Position numbers and translations under genes: made by a program. From Primulina eburnea (taxonomy: Eukaryota > Streptophyta > Magnoliopsida > Lamiales > Gesneriaceae), in NCBI RefSeq assembly GCF_022965805.1, contig NC_133116.1, positions 5,022,001 through 5,086,000 on the forward strand: a stretch of 64,000 nucleotides of DNA, given 5' to 3'. How positions within the stretch are numbered: position 1 is the first letter of the stretch; the number at the start of each line of letters is the position of its first letter. Under the pieces are notes generated by a model. The model saw nothing but the letters and a program-made list of their open reading frames with translations, did no database searches and had not been told where the DNA came from. Below are positions 40,137-53,100 of this stretch, in pieces.

Positions 40137-40713
40137 ATTAGTAAAAAAAAATAAATGATTATTTTTTTACTTATTTATTATGAATTATTACAATTATTCG
40201 AGTTATGAACGGTGGTCTTTTCTCATATGCTAATGACATATTCAATAATGTGCTGATATCAACGTTGTTAACTTTATTTTATGTTCTTATAACTGTCGGA
40301 TGATATTGCAGATGTGATGTTGATATATAAAAGTTTCTTATTTTATTTAATAACTTTGTATTTAAAAATCACATAAATAAAAAATTATAATTACAAATAT
40401 ATAATTTTTATAACTTTCAATTGTGTTGAAAAATGTAGGCGAAAAAATATTGTTGGAGATTGTGAGCTCCTAGGAAACTGTATGTAAAATTCTAAGGACT
40501 CACATAAATACCACAAACATTCGTGTGCGATGTCCTCGGTATATTGAAATATAGAGAATTACTATAAGGTATGTTATAAAGAATTGACTCAACAAATCTT
40601 AAGTTTTTTCGGTCTTTTAATCATTTTATTTATTTGTTCTTGTTTATATCTTTATTTGTCTATTTCGTGAATTCTATAAATTTATATATAAATACTCATA
40701 TAAAACGGTTTTA

Positions 40714-40852
40714 AGAGTAATTTTTGTGAGACGGATTTCAGCACAATCCGACAATGAAAAATATTTTTTTTTTATCTTATTTTTCATTTTAGGTATGGAT
40801 GAGTTGACCCGTCTCACATGTGAAACTGTCTCCATAAGACATACTCTTATAT
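40714..40852 (+). repeat. Degenerate MITE copy
   Basis: GTGAGACGGATTTCAG at the left and GAGTTGACCCGTCTCACATGTG at the right; the middle is diverged. Confidence 0.55.
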
Positions 40853-41252
40853 AATTTTAATTTTAAAATAGATTTAAACACTTCTAAAGTACTAACTGAT
40901 TTATTGAACTTGCTAATATTATTTTTACGGCAATCATTCATTTAAACCTAATTTATTAGCATATCAGTGCATTAAGTCAATATAAAATATTCATCTTCCT
41001 ATCATAAAAAAAAATTTATTCATCTCCTAACATTTTCAATTTATTGAATATATAAAGCTAATTTTTTAGTATATCAAACCACGATGGCAGCTTAAAAAGA
41101 TTGAGTATAATTGATAAAATATTAAATGATATGGAATTGAGGGTTTTTTTTATTTTTTCCAAAATAACATATAATAACTAAAATGAATATGACATTATTA
41201 TAACATGCTACAAGTCAACGGGACTTAGAGTTCAGTGGAATGTTTTGAAGAA

Positions 41253-41445
41253 GGTAAAAATTTGTGTATGATAGTCTCATGAGTCGTATTTTGTGATATA
41301 GATATCTTATTTGAGTCATCAATGAAAAAATATTACCTTTTATGCTAAGAATATTATTTTTTATTGTGAATATCGGTAGCGGTAGGGTTGATCTGTCTCA
41401 CAGATAAAATTTCATGAGACCGTTTCATAAGAAAGTCTACTCTTT
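41253..41445 (+). repeat. MITE, full length but diverged
   Basis: Family landmarks in order: TTGTGTATGATAGTCTCATG, two ATTA(C/T)(C/T)TTTT blocks, a duplicated CGGTAG unit, GATCTGTCTCACAG and GAGACCGTTTCATAAG. Confidence 0.75.
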
Positions 41446-42212
41446 CAAGAAAAGACAATTATTTATGAGTCCTTAATAAAAGTCGTCTCACATAACATTC
41501 AATGCTATATGACAACAATTTCTAATTTTGGCAACCTAGGCCTGAACGATCCCAAAAGAGTCGGTCAAATTCAAAGGTTAAATTGTGTTTTTTAATAATT
41601 GAAAAAATATTAATCTTTATATACATTCTTACGAATGTATGGAAATAAATATCGATGTAATTCAGATATATGCATGCATGTATCTTATACGTAAATCTCA
41701 AAACATGTTAAGATTGGAACTTGGACCTAACTCAACCCCAAAAGCTAGCTCAATGGAGGAGGATTGTCCAAGCCAATATATGCCACTCAAAAGTTAATTA
41801 TCTAACCGATGTGGGACATTTAACAAAACAATATCTCATTCACATGTAAAAGAATAAGTCATTTAGAAGGAAAAAAAGTGCAGTCACGCAAGGATTTCGA
41901 CGGGTGCAAAATGAAAGTGTTAACATACATTTGGAGTGTTACTCTTGGTGTAGCATAACAATTATCCAAATAATGATTGTAAAATGATGTTGTCAGTAAT
42001 CACCACATTTTAATTGATCCGCAAACATGATATAAAGATAATTCGAAGGATGTTCAGTGAAAAACCAATAAATTTATCTCAATCTACAAATTTGAAAACA
42101 AAAAACGAAACAGGCTGGGCTGCGGCAATTAAATAAAATTTATGGCAATATCTTTCAAGCTTGTGTAACAAATTTGCTTCAGGTTAATTATTCATGTAAA
42201 ATACAGCATATT

Positions 42213-43000
42213 TCACATACCATCTTCTGCTTTAGATTCTCTCTGAGTCCGTAGAATAGACGGGAGAGGCGCGATGACTTCAATAACCTTCAAAATGAAA
42301 ATAGATTTGTTTAAACTCCAGCGTGATCAAGCTTCTAATCCATGAAATCACATTCAGAAAACTAGCCGTTCTTGTTTTTAGTCGCAGGTTAACAATTTAA
42401 TGCATTTTGGCGGGAGTGAAATGTACCAATTTGAGAAACTAGGCATAAAATGTGAAATTTCCTAATTGCGAGGCGATTAATCTTATTCATAGCATTCCAA
42501 TAATGTCTGCCCTGATCCGGGCCACAGAGAGTATAGAGTTTCAGTGAGACACATGACAATTCCATGAACTTATCAAACTCTTACAGCAGTATATGCTGTC
42601 CTAAATTAAATGTTAAGAGTATCCATTTTTTGGATGCCCCCATATAACTCTTTTTTTTTTGTAGAGTAGCTTGCTGGTCGTTTAGGTGGGTTACTGTGCG
42701 CATTGCAAAAAATGATAAGATGCAACACTTGTTAACGAGAAATTTAATCGATTCTCATTCAACTTCTCATGTAACATGAAAAGACTTCATCGAAGCTCAT
42801 TCAGCAAAGTATATGAAAGAATGATGTGTGAACTAATATGTATACACACCTCGTGTGTCACTGGATGGGAAAAAACTACACGATGTGCATGCAGATGGTA
42901 CCCACAGTCTCCAGGTACAGGTTTCTCAGGTCTCTGATAACCTCTAAAAGGGGAAACATAAAGAATTAAGTGCGTAAGCAAATCAACATGGGAAAACATG

Positions 43001-43043
<43 letters not shown>

Positions 43044-46000
43044 TCGTTAAATACAATTCTCACTTCATCCATAAATTTTGTGTTTGTTTCAATAATCAGT
43101 TGAGCCCTTTGCACCACTCAACTTTTGATAAACTCCATGTGTTTAACTTCAACATAATGGATTATACATTCTGGATGATCATAATAATTAACAGAAATTA
43201 CAGGTAGGGTGAAAGAAATTCAGTATAAAATCTTAGAAGTTATACCCGTCTTGAGCAAAACACTCATCAATTTCATGATTGACACATTTTGGCTGCCCAC
43301 CTGTACAATAAAGAGGATCACCTGCCGAACAATGAAAACTAGATGTCAGATCATCTTTACTCGTACAAGTCATAAATCAACAAATATTTGATTTCAAAAG
43401 GTGTAGAATTTTTCACTATACAAAAGTAACTTCAAGTTTAGAGGTATATTTGGTTCTTGGAAATTAGGAACATCATCGAGTAAGATGTATGTAAAGAAAA
43501 TTTTCACATTCAATGGTTGTGGATATCAGATCTTTGTGAGTATTGCTTGTTTCCAGTTGCTGAACATTTACTAGGTGTATGTTTACAGTGATGAATTTAT
43601 TATTGCTTACCTTTATATTATATGTTTTATAAACGACTTCCTTTATGGTTGAATTTGTTTCTTGAAAAGCAGTTCAAAGTTTTTAAAATTCCCTGTCCAG
43701 AGGAAACACATTAATCCAAAAACAATGTTGCACTGCAGCTACCAATTGTTAGTTGCTCACATTTACTAGAGGAAGCGGCATGTCGGGAAAAACCTAAAAC
43801 TTACAAAGTTCTGCCAAAACACAGCGTAGTGTTCCAGTACTCAGCAAGAAGGTCGAAAAATTGTAAATAAGAGGACAGAGTGATGCTGAAACAAACAGCA
43901 TGGTTTTTGAAGTATAAAGACTGAGATTCCCATAAAAATAATTACTAAAAACAAAATCCTGTTCTATGAAGTGTATGATTGTAGATTAAGGACACAACGA
44001 GAGCCACCTTTTGAGGGCAAGAAAACACTATTGTTAGTTGAATGAAGCTTAAATGAACTTTTACTATTAATTCTACACCGCATTGAGAATGTGAAATGTT
44101 TGTGAAACAAAAACATAAAACCTATTTCAAATATACCTATGAGTGGATGCCCAATGAAAGAGAGATGAATGCGAATTTGGTGTGGTCTTCCAGATTGAAT
44201 TTCAACCTTTCAACAGAGGAAATATAAAGAAGGTAAATTCTTGAAAAAAATTGGTGTAGGGTCAAGGAAGGAAAACAAAGCTTAATCAATCTTCAATGTC
44301 ATAAAAGTTAACTGTCAGCAGGCAGTTCACCATTGAAATAAAATAGAATGAAAAAATGATCACTGCGATAACATATCCTAGGAAGGTTTCATCATTATTC
44401 TGCTATTTCAAAATTACGAAGTATTTAGACCTGCAGCTCTCATTATGACACCACCAGGAATGATGGAGCCACACACTCTACAGAGAACACACAAACACTA
44501 TTACTTATTGCACAGCATGTAAACATAGAAACTGATTTCGAACTTTTATTCACCAAGCCACAAATCCCAATGAAAAATCACTTCTCTGCGATGTAAATAG
44601 TTATAAGGCACTTATAAATATAAAAAGTGAAGTCTCTTCGGGGAAAAAAAACTCAATACGTTAAATAGCTCAGCAACATCTCATAGGTACAGTATATAAA
44701 GAAGGTTAGAAATATGCAGGCATATACTAGCACACTACTAATCAGCATTCAGCACACCTGAACCAATGTGGAATTGCCCAGTAAATCTCTCTCCAAAACA
44801 TCAACTTTACTCAAGGCTGGTTTCCCTGGCAATTTTTGTTTTAGAGGACAAAATTATTTAAGCACAATAGACTGGTAGAAGAAAAAAGGGACAAAAAAAT
44901 TATATTGATGTGGGATGAAAAAGTCTAGAGAGAATTTACAAAACCGGAACCAGAGGCAACATATAATCCCTGCGCAACACCGGGATATTTCACCAGCCCA
45001 ATGGGCTGATCAATGGTAACCTGCATAGAAATAATTGAATTCATAATTGTGAAAGAAGCAATGATGACAGAACAGACTACTTGCTCACCATGCAGAAGTG
45101 AATAGGTGATTTGTTTTCTATCTTGGAAGTAATAGAGAAACAATGGATGGAGAACTGAATGATAAACACAAGATTAGCACTATTATTACCTCATCCACAG
45201 CAATCACCCCACTTACTAGGGCTCGATATTGTTTTGTGATATTCCTTGTTTTCATCCGGAAATCATTTTTCCTGTATCATTGTAGCATTGTAGAATTATT
45301 ATATCGTCCGTACACTTAAAAATCACCATAATTTAAAAAAAAAATCAATGAAATTGAGCAAAATAGCAAAAAAATTCACCATACTGTCTGAAAGAATTCA
45401 ATGGCAGTTGAGCAAAATACTGAAAAGAAGATATTCAATTACCTACTGATCTCCAAAACAGCCGTCCCATCCGCGAAAAAAGCCGCAAGACAAGATTTTG
45501 CGAGCTTCGTCTTTGCACAGAGTAATATACCTAGTACCACATAGGAAATGACAAACAACCATTTTGACACGATCTTCCAGAACAGACTATTATTTATCAT
45601 TCACTGATGGGTCAATACAAAAGGAACTCTGAAGCTGAACACCATGAACTGACAAAATAAAATCTGATATAAGTACAAGAACATATGAGACCAACCAGAT
45701 GTGCCCCTCCCCAGTCGATGAACTGGAACTGGATGGGGCTCCTTACATCCTGATGTGGTTGCTACATGCCGTTGGAGTTGTGTCAACACAGTTCGCTGCT
45801 GGAATAGTCCTCCAGGCAGAACTTGTAATCCCGAGGGTTTATTAAGAGCAATCTAAATCAAGATATTACAAAAGTAAAAAAACATAAAGGGACTGGTTTC
45901 AGAATCTGAATACTCAACGGCACAAAGTAGCATCATAACAGTTGCAATAAGATGAACAAGTAATCTGATTCATATGGTTCACAATAGATAGAAGCATCCC

Positions 46001-46698
46001 GATTCGAGTTCAGATTTTTACCACATCATCATCCTCGTACAAAAATTCCAGCATGTATGGAGCATCAGGTTCTTTCCAAGGATGACGGTGGTATGCTAGC
46101 TCTGCACCACTTCTGTAAAAACATTTTATCTAAAGAATCAAAATTCTTTCTTAAACTGCAGATACATGGCAAAATATAAAGTTAAACCATATACACACCT
46201 GAGAACTGTATCAGGTTCTGTGACAACGCAGCCATCTACTGTTATCTGCTTCTTATGAATTCTTTGCAGCCAGCTGTTCAACAATCAGTAAAAAGATCAA
46301 AAAATTCCAGCAACCCGTAGCATAAACAGGAGGGAATCTAACGCTCGTATCCACAACCAAAATACTTAAGAGCTTAACTAAACTTCTGGGATTATTATTA
46401 CCACCAACTCAAAAAAACAAGAGCACTTAATTATCACCCGTGTAAAGGAGCTGAATTCTTGTACTTCCTGGAGTAGTATTCGATTATAGATTCACCTACA
46501 AATGAAGACATTAAAAAAAATCATTCAACATGCACACGATTCATGAATCTATGTTCCAGAAAACAGGGATACTTTATACTGGAACACGCTATTCATACCG
46601 GCATCGGAGTGGCCGACAGTATCACGGTAGCATATGCCGTCATTGAATTCCGGCCATGGCTCTCCAATTCGGATCATTTTTTTTCCACATACCAACAT
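42213..46698 (-). CDS. RluA-family RNA pseudouridine synthase (plant RPS5-like), 13 exons
   Basis: Exons (minus): 46599-46698, 46438-46495, 46199-46273, 46022-46112, 45696-45852, 45443-45530, 45190-45271, 44945-45020, 44758-44825, 44137-44206, 43246-43321, 42850-42943, 42213-42287; 1110 nt, 369 residues, every junction GT-AG and in frame. An S4-like N-terminal part (WLQRIHKKQITVDG) precedes the synthase core: IALNKPSGLQVLPGG, VHRLGRGTSG (H153-G161), KQYRALVSG, and SGRPHQIRIHLSFIGHPLIGDPLY. These are the RluA/RsuA family motifs; such enzymes convert uridine to pseudouridine in rRNA or tRNA. In family members the third motif residue is usually the catalytic Asp (HRLD); here residue 156 is Gly. 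By eye the protein is closest to plant RNA pseudouridine synthase 5. Met1 or Met8 may start translation. Confidence 0.9.
43001..43040. repeat. (AT)5(GT)15 microsatellite in an intron
   Basis: Compound dinucleotide repeat between exons 12 and 11 of the pseudouridine synthase gene. Confidence 0.95.
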
Positions 46699-48004
46699 GT
46701 TTGAAGTTTGATGGATTTATTAATTATCAAGAACTTTTTTTAAAAAATTAAAATTAATGTATTTCAAGGAGCCGGGGATCGAAACCTCGGCCCTTTGAGT
46801 TTATTACATTTTTTAATTTTTAATTTTAATTTTGACGAATATAATTATTTTTATATTATTTGAAAAAAAAACTTGATAATATTGATAATAAAAAAATAAT
46901 AGATCATATGAAATAAATTAAAAGTAGTTATGCTAAAATTTTAAAATTAACAAATTTACAAACAATAATAATGAATGATAATATAATCAAAATTAGGGAT
47001 TAATAAAATCTTGATTAAATCAAAATGACCACCCACAATACCCATTTAATTCATTCCTAAATATGACGTTTCTTTTATAAAATCATATAAATCAATTTAG
47101 TCAGTCTGATTTGTATCCTTTCTAATAAGATATCGTTAAATCGAATAAATTGACTTTCTAAATAAAATTCGATATTTTTATGTTCAATGTTTTATTAGAT
47201 TTTTTAAATAAAATTCCAATATTTTAAAGTTTGAAATTAAAATGAATTTTGCCAAAAAAATAAAAATACGAATCAAATTAAAATTGGTTGTTTTTATTTA
47301 TCTGAGTTAATCGAATTTTGGTAGAACAAATTAAAATAAATGTTCTATAAAAAAATCTGATAAAAATGGAATATTAAAGATTTAAAATTTATCAACACGT
47401 TTTTTATTCAGTTTAACGTTTTTTAGTCAGTCCGCGTATAAGAATGAGAAGGCAGAATGCTTCTACAGAAAAGGTCAAATGCATCAAACACTTGATTGTT
47501 CTTGAAAAAACAAAGATTATTGCTGAATATGTTATGTCAATGTCCCAAAACGCTTCGCCTACACTGGAGCTGATCTGTCTTATGATCTCTTGTATTCACT
47601 CAGGCTTCAGCTCATAAGATCCTTGATTCACTCCCTAGTTATTGTAGACGCACAGGAGCACTTAAGCATGCCTTTTAGAAATTGCTGTAAATAAGATCGG
47701 GACATGAGTTGATAGCACATGAGGCTAAGGTCAAGAAAATAAAAGAGAGCATACCTCAGGCTGATCAGTCTCAAGAATCAGTTGTTTCAGTGTTCAGTTT
47801 GGTTGTTTCTCAAAAAGCTTGAACATGATCGTTTCTATCTCTTGTTCTTTTTCGTTTCTGGTCCCTTTGCTGGCAACTTCTACTTATCCTGTCCAAACGT
47901 TACAGAAGGTTTTATTCATTTCTATGATTAATCATTAGGCAATTTGTTGTGCACAACCAATAACTAAAGAAAGTCATTGGATGAGTAAAAGTTAGAAGGT
48001 AAGA
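46699..48004. other. Intergenic, AT-rich; no gene recognised
   Basis: 5' side of the pseudouridine synthase gene. A short GC-richer word (GGAGCCGGGGATCGAAACCTCGG, 46771 on) looks like a repeat relic. About 47440-48000 is less AT-biased and might be untranslated sequence of a minus-strand transcript. Confidence 0.4.
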
Positions 48005-48091
48005 TTAATCACTGCTGTTCCAGATGCCTTGACATCCACCATTCTGAACATCGGTCTCATATGATTCCACTTCACTGTCATTGTCAATGAT
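48005..48091 (-). other. Possible terminal exon of an unrecognised minus-strand gene
   Basis: Between an acceptor-like TTTATGCAG and a TAA stop lies a 28-codon acidic frame (DNDSEVESYETDV, ending WNSSD). It reads like a natural C-terminus, but I could not connect it to convincing upstream exons. Confidence 0.25.
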
Positions 48092-49363
48092 CTGCATAAA
48101 ATTCAGGGAAAGAGAATATGATAAGAACAACTTAACATGTTCAACTGTTGCTTTTGTGATAAAACCAAAAATAGAGAATAAACGAATGTTAGCTCGATGT
48201 GAACAAAGATTAGGAACAAGCATAAAAGTTTTTCAACAGACATTTAGGCGCCTAAGCTTACCAAAGAGTGAACTTACTCCTGGGATACATTCCCGTGGGG
48301 GTCCCATTCCCGGGCAGGGCTCCTCCTCACCCGAGAAGGAGCTCTTCCCTTGTTGGTTTAGCTCAGGAACTCTCTTTAGACTGATTCCTTACTCATCCGC
48401 TGCATTATAGCTAACAACTAAGGATATGCTCGGTCGGGATCGGATCCCTTCCTCGTGAGCTAGTCCCCTGTGATCGTAACCATTAAAAGATGAAAGCGAT
48501 TGCCTAGTTCTTTTGGGCTCCAATTTACTTTTGTCAGATAGCCATGTCCTGAAATACCATTTGTTCTGGAAGTTTCAGATTCAATACTGAAAGGAAAGAA
48601 AAAAGAGTGAGCAGGTCCCAAGACACCATTTTTTCAATATCAAATCCACAAACTTATGAATAACATCTAATCTTTCACACTTTTGTAAAGACATTAAGCA
48701 ATTGAACACACTAAATCAAGTCTTTACATTGAAAGAGGAATTTTGGGGAGGGAAGTGTATCGGGTATTGTTTCCATGGGATGATATGCTTGGTAGGAGTG
48801 AGTGAGATGGAAGGAACGACATGAAGGAAATATGTTTTTAAGGCCGTGTGGCTATTCATTCAAACTTTCGTTTCTCTTTTAAATGGGTGATTTTCGTTCA
48901 TATTCCCCGAGAGAGCGAAATAAACAACTTCATTTACAAGACTCTCTCCATGGACCATAAATTCTAAACCCATCATTAACTTTAGCATTAGCACAAAACG
49001 GGACCAGAGATATACAAAATCAACTACCCAATTCTTGACATTAAACCACATTGGCACACATAAGCAAGTAATCGATAAAGGATAAACAAAGCAGAACCCA
49101 GCTCCCAGTTCACTACCAGGGGTAAAAGAAACTACAAAATTGTAAATTAGCTCGAACAGTACACTATACCCCGATTTGAGAATAGAACTTGGAGATCAAA
49201 AGACACACAGAGCAAACCTGTAAAGTCAAATCTGCTTTAACTCAAGCCATGCAAAACAAGCGCTTATTTAAACTTAAAAGTTGCACGTCAACGATAAATA
49301 ATTGACAACCAAATGTTCTGACGGTCCAAAGACCTCGAGAAAACTATAAGAAAGCAGACAAAA

Positions 49364-49501
49364 TTAAGGAGTAGTGACTGGGAGAAGAGTCTCCGATGAG
49401 ATCATCCTGAACCAAAGGAAAAAGGCCTTGCCAGTATCCAAATGGCTGTTGCTATTCTTCACCACCGCGGCGGCGTCATTGTTCGCTCCTTGATCCGCCA
49501 T
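49364..49501 (-). CDS. Small ORF, 45 residues, unknown
   Basis: An ATG in a good plant context (CTGATGGCGG) opens a 45-codon frame: a GC-rich acidic/Ala/Asn start (MADQGANNDAAAVVK) and a short hydrophobic-aromatic middle (TGKAFFLWFRMI). No family is recognised. It could be a small peptide gene or the first exon of a transcript extending toward 48005. The locally raised GC content around the ATG and the purine-rich leader are in favour of a real gene; the lack of a good donor before the stop is against a multi-exon model. Confidence 0.35.
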   Translation of the reverse strand: MADQGANNDAAAVVKNSNSHLDTGKAFFLWFRMISSETLLPVTTP

Positions 49502-50191
49502 CAGATTATGAATTAGTTTCTGCGGTCTCTTTTGTTTCTTCTTCGATTTTTTTTTATATCTCAAAATTGGCATATTATTATTATAAAATAAATCCTCTAT
49601 GAATTATACAAATATCGAAATGAATGTGTAAATAACAAAAAAAACTGGTAACCCTCGTTGCCATATGTTTGTTATCGTGATCCGTATATAACACGACTCT
49701 TATCAGTTATATAGTTATTATTGTGATCCGCATACTAACACGACTCTTCCTATGCACTGATACCGGAGGATACGTTGGCCCTTTCAAACTTGGGAACACT
49801 TGCCGATTTACAGATCACTGTAAAAAAAAACTAGTTATTCATCTACTGTTCCGCATTCATGATAAGCCATATAAGAATATAGAGACAGAAAATTCTAATC
49901 AAAACTTTTGGATGGATATTTTATAATTCCAATTTGCGAATTCAAGCCATTGCACTTTCATGCTTATAAATCTCGAGTAGGGAAATGCCCTGCCTAACTC
50001 AAAAATAAAAATACACAAATCTTATGTTTATATTATATTTTACCAAGAATCTCTGAATCCATTTCAAAACTTGTATCTTCCTCGAGTACATGGACGGGCA
50101 CCCGCCTCTACTCTTGGATTATGATATCATGTCCAGAGAACCAATTTGAGATCCTCAAAGATTACAGATTACAGCTAGAAGTAGCTTCAAC
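49502..50191. other. Intergenic upstream of NOC2 3' end
   Basis: No gene seen; includes a repeated word (GTGATCCG(T/C)ATA, near 49678 and 49725) and part of the NOC2 3' untranslated region. Confidence 0.4.
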
Positions 50192-53100
50192 TCACTGTCC
50201 TCTTTTCCGTCTTTCAGTGGCCTTTTCCTGGAGACTTTTGTAGTAGTTGGTAAAAGATTTGTTGAGGCTGGACTTTTCAAGCTGCACATTTCCAACAAGA
50301 TGTTAGTTCCAATCACGCCCATTCACTTGAAGAGGTATTGATATTGATAGCCGAATTCATCACACACAAACCTGAAGGAAAGAGTCCACTGATTGGTGAT
50401 CGTGGGGAGAGAAAGACATCTCATCTCTTTTTTGTTGCACAAAGTTCACATTCTGCTCCACCTGCAGATCCAAAACAAGCATTCATACTTATGGACATTC
50501 CTTTACCCAGAGTTCTTTGGTAGGTTACATGGGACACACTTCTTGCTTTATCTGACTCCTTACATCAGTTACAGAAGTAATTACTAAATGCCACGTATAT
50601 ATAAAGTTACAATTTAGAATCATGAACAGTTGTATTAAATATACAGGCACAAATAGAATGAGTACCTGGTCAATCAAATGCTTCACCAAACGACGTGAAC
50701 TCTCAGAAATCGTGGTCTCAATAAACTTACGCATACAGATCAGTGGAATACAAGCTAGGTCAGGGAAGGAAATATGACAGCTCCATTGAGCAAAATGCAG
50801 TGACAGCTGTTCAATAGCTGAGCGTACACATTCCTCTTGGAAATGTTTTGATTTCAGGTAGTGCTTGGGCAACTGTAGAGGTTAATTCACAATTAATGTC
50901 ACGAAGGTTCTGAAGAGCATTCTACTTTAAAAAGTTTTGAAAAGGAATCAGTCAACCATTTTGATGTGATAGAGTAGGTAGGTAGAACCCCTAACCTTCA
51001 GGACCGATGCAATATTGAAGTTATTTTGAGCTTTTCTATTTTCCTTGACAACCTTGTATTCCAAAATATCCAACACCAATGAAGCAAGTGGAATAAAATT
51101 ACCACTGCAACTGGAGAGACAATTTAGCCATTCAATGCACTTAAGTCTCAAAGGGAAATATCTCGGACCAGGAAACATGAGAGCCAGGGCATATATAAGT
51201 TGAACGGTCATAAAGAATGAAGACTGGAGATCATAGTCACATATGTAGGTTGATATGAACCTAACCCACAGATCAATGCAATTAACATATTCCCAACTGC
51301 AAATCCTTTTAACAGCTTCCTGACTTGCAAGAAAATGAAAACAAATATGTAACAGAACTTAATAAAAACAAATAAATAACAGAAAGGAACAAGAGTGGTA
51401 GCTCCATCACGAATTTTTGCAGAACAAGAAAGAAGATTCATAATCCTTATACTAAACTGACGTTAATATCAGACTACCTTCGTCTTTGTTTGCAACCCCC
51501 ACTGCATTAATTTTGCAAGTTGACTAATAGAAGCAGCAACTCTAACAGATGATTTTTGCACATCGAGGGAGCACAAATCAACTATGGAATCTCTTAAAAA
51601 CCGCATATGTTTGATATCGGTAATATCTTTAACTCTTGACCGAGAAATAAAAGCTACCATAAATTTTGACAAGCAGGTGGTAAAACTAATGGAACTAAAC
51701 ATGGCAGCAGCATCTCGTATGATAAGCAAGGAAGCTGTTGATAGAAATCCTCCACATGTTGCCCACAGCTGCACAGTCACCTGTTTAAAAAATTAGAATT
51801 GCTAGAATCAGATGACTTACAACAAAGAAAAAACTGTGAAATTATGTACAAAAGCATTATTTTTAAATATTATTTGATTGAATTCCAAAAAGGAATGTCC
51901 AGACCCATGTTAGGTTTATGTTGTCTAACCATACATCCAGGTAATCCATCCATGTTCGTCCATAAGCATATTAACATCCATAACTAGAATGTGCCCTCGG
52001 ACTCGGTAACTTGTAGTAACAATCTCCACCAAAAAAAGTTATAGCTTTACACTCATGTTTAAGCTGAGCCAGATACATTGATTACATCACCACTAAATCC
52101 TAACGGCCAAATGCATTGATTACATCACCAAATTAACTCACAACCTTTTCTTAAAAGGCTAATAGATGGCATTTATACCAAGTGGGATTCTCCTTGAACA
52201 GATAGAAATCCCAATACCTGCCTGTATGTGGCCCACCCAAAAAGAAACATAACAAAAGCACAATGATTGCATAAATTTATAAGCATGAAAAAAGTAATCG
52301 AGCATGACAAATAATAAATAAACAAATTACATTTGTAGGTGTTTAAAAAAAATACCTTCATCAGCCTTTGTACCAGTGATGGGAAAGCAACAAAAAATAT
52401 TAAAGAAGATCTGAACCTCGTCAGAGCAAAAGCCAAAATATCTCTGTCAGTAACCTGATCCAACATAAACAACGTACTTCTCAAATATGACTTGATAAGT
52501 GGTTTCAAACTTTCCCATTTTGAAGATTTTTTCAGTTCCAATATTGTCACTTTGGTGCAATTTGAAGATGATAACTGCAACAGCCCTCGGAATGTGTCAT
52601 CTGCGTTAGAAAGTATGAAAACCAGAATGTTGCAGAAGGTTTCGCTGTTGTCAATCCTATAACCAATTGATTCAGCTCCATAGTGGCACGCTGTGCGATA
52701 AGCATTCAGCAGACTAATGAATGCAGATTGGCTACAGCCTTCTCTTATCATTTGAAACCATGTGTTAACAATACTATTTGTCAAGAGTTTCCCCTTCTCT
52801 GTGGCCTGGCCTCCTTCACCCAATTCCCCATGATCGCTCCTATCTTCATCTGAGAACTACAGAAAAAGAAAAGAGAGATGAATATAATGCATGGAAAAAT
52901 GTCAATAGAAGGTAGGAAGAAAACGTATATATTGCCTAGTTGAATATAAGTTAAAAAACCAGTCATTATCAAGCAACTTTAAAGATAATTTCCCGTGCAT
53001 ATCCAGGTAATAATCTAACAATAATGTGAATCTGCATTTTTCAGTCTGGATATTGTCAAGAATGAATATGCAAAGAACTATGCCATATAAAATCCCAAAA

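Larger units (their letters stand above)
40142..42212. other. AT-rich intergenic DNA with two MITE relics
   Basis: No gene supported. About 41700-41880 (GGACATTTAACAAAACAATATC and neighbours) resembles generic repetitive plant DNA but I cannot assign it. Confidence 0.4.

Noticed and set aside
46771..46795. GGGGATCGAAACCTCGG, resembling a tRNA T-arm
   Set aside because: No acceptor stem, anticodon arm or polymerase III A box at the right distance; no tRNA gene can be folded here.
48081..48410. 109-codon plus-strand frame across the GC-rich island
   Set aside because: No recognisable domain and the frame spans sequence better explained by repeat or minus-strand exon; not supportable.
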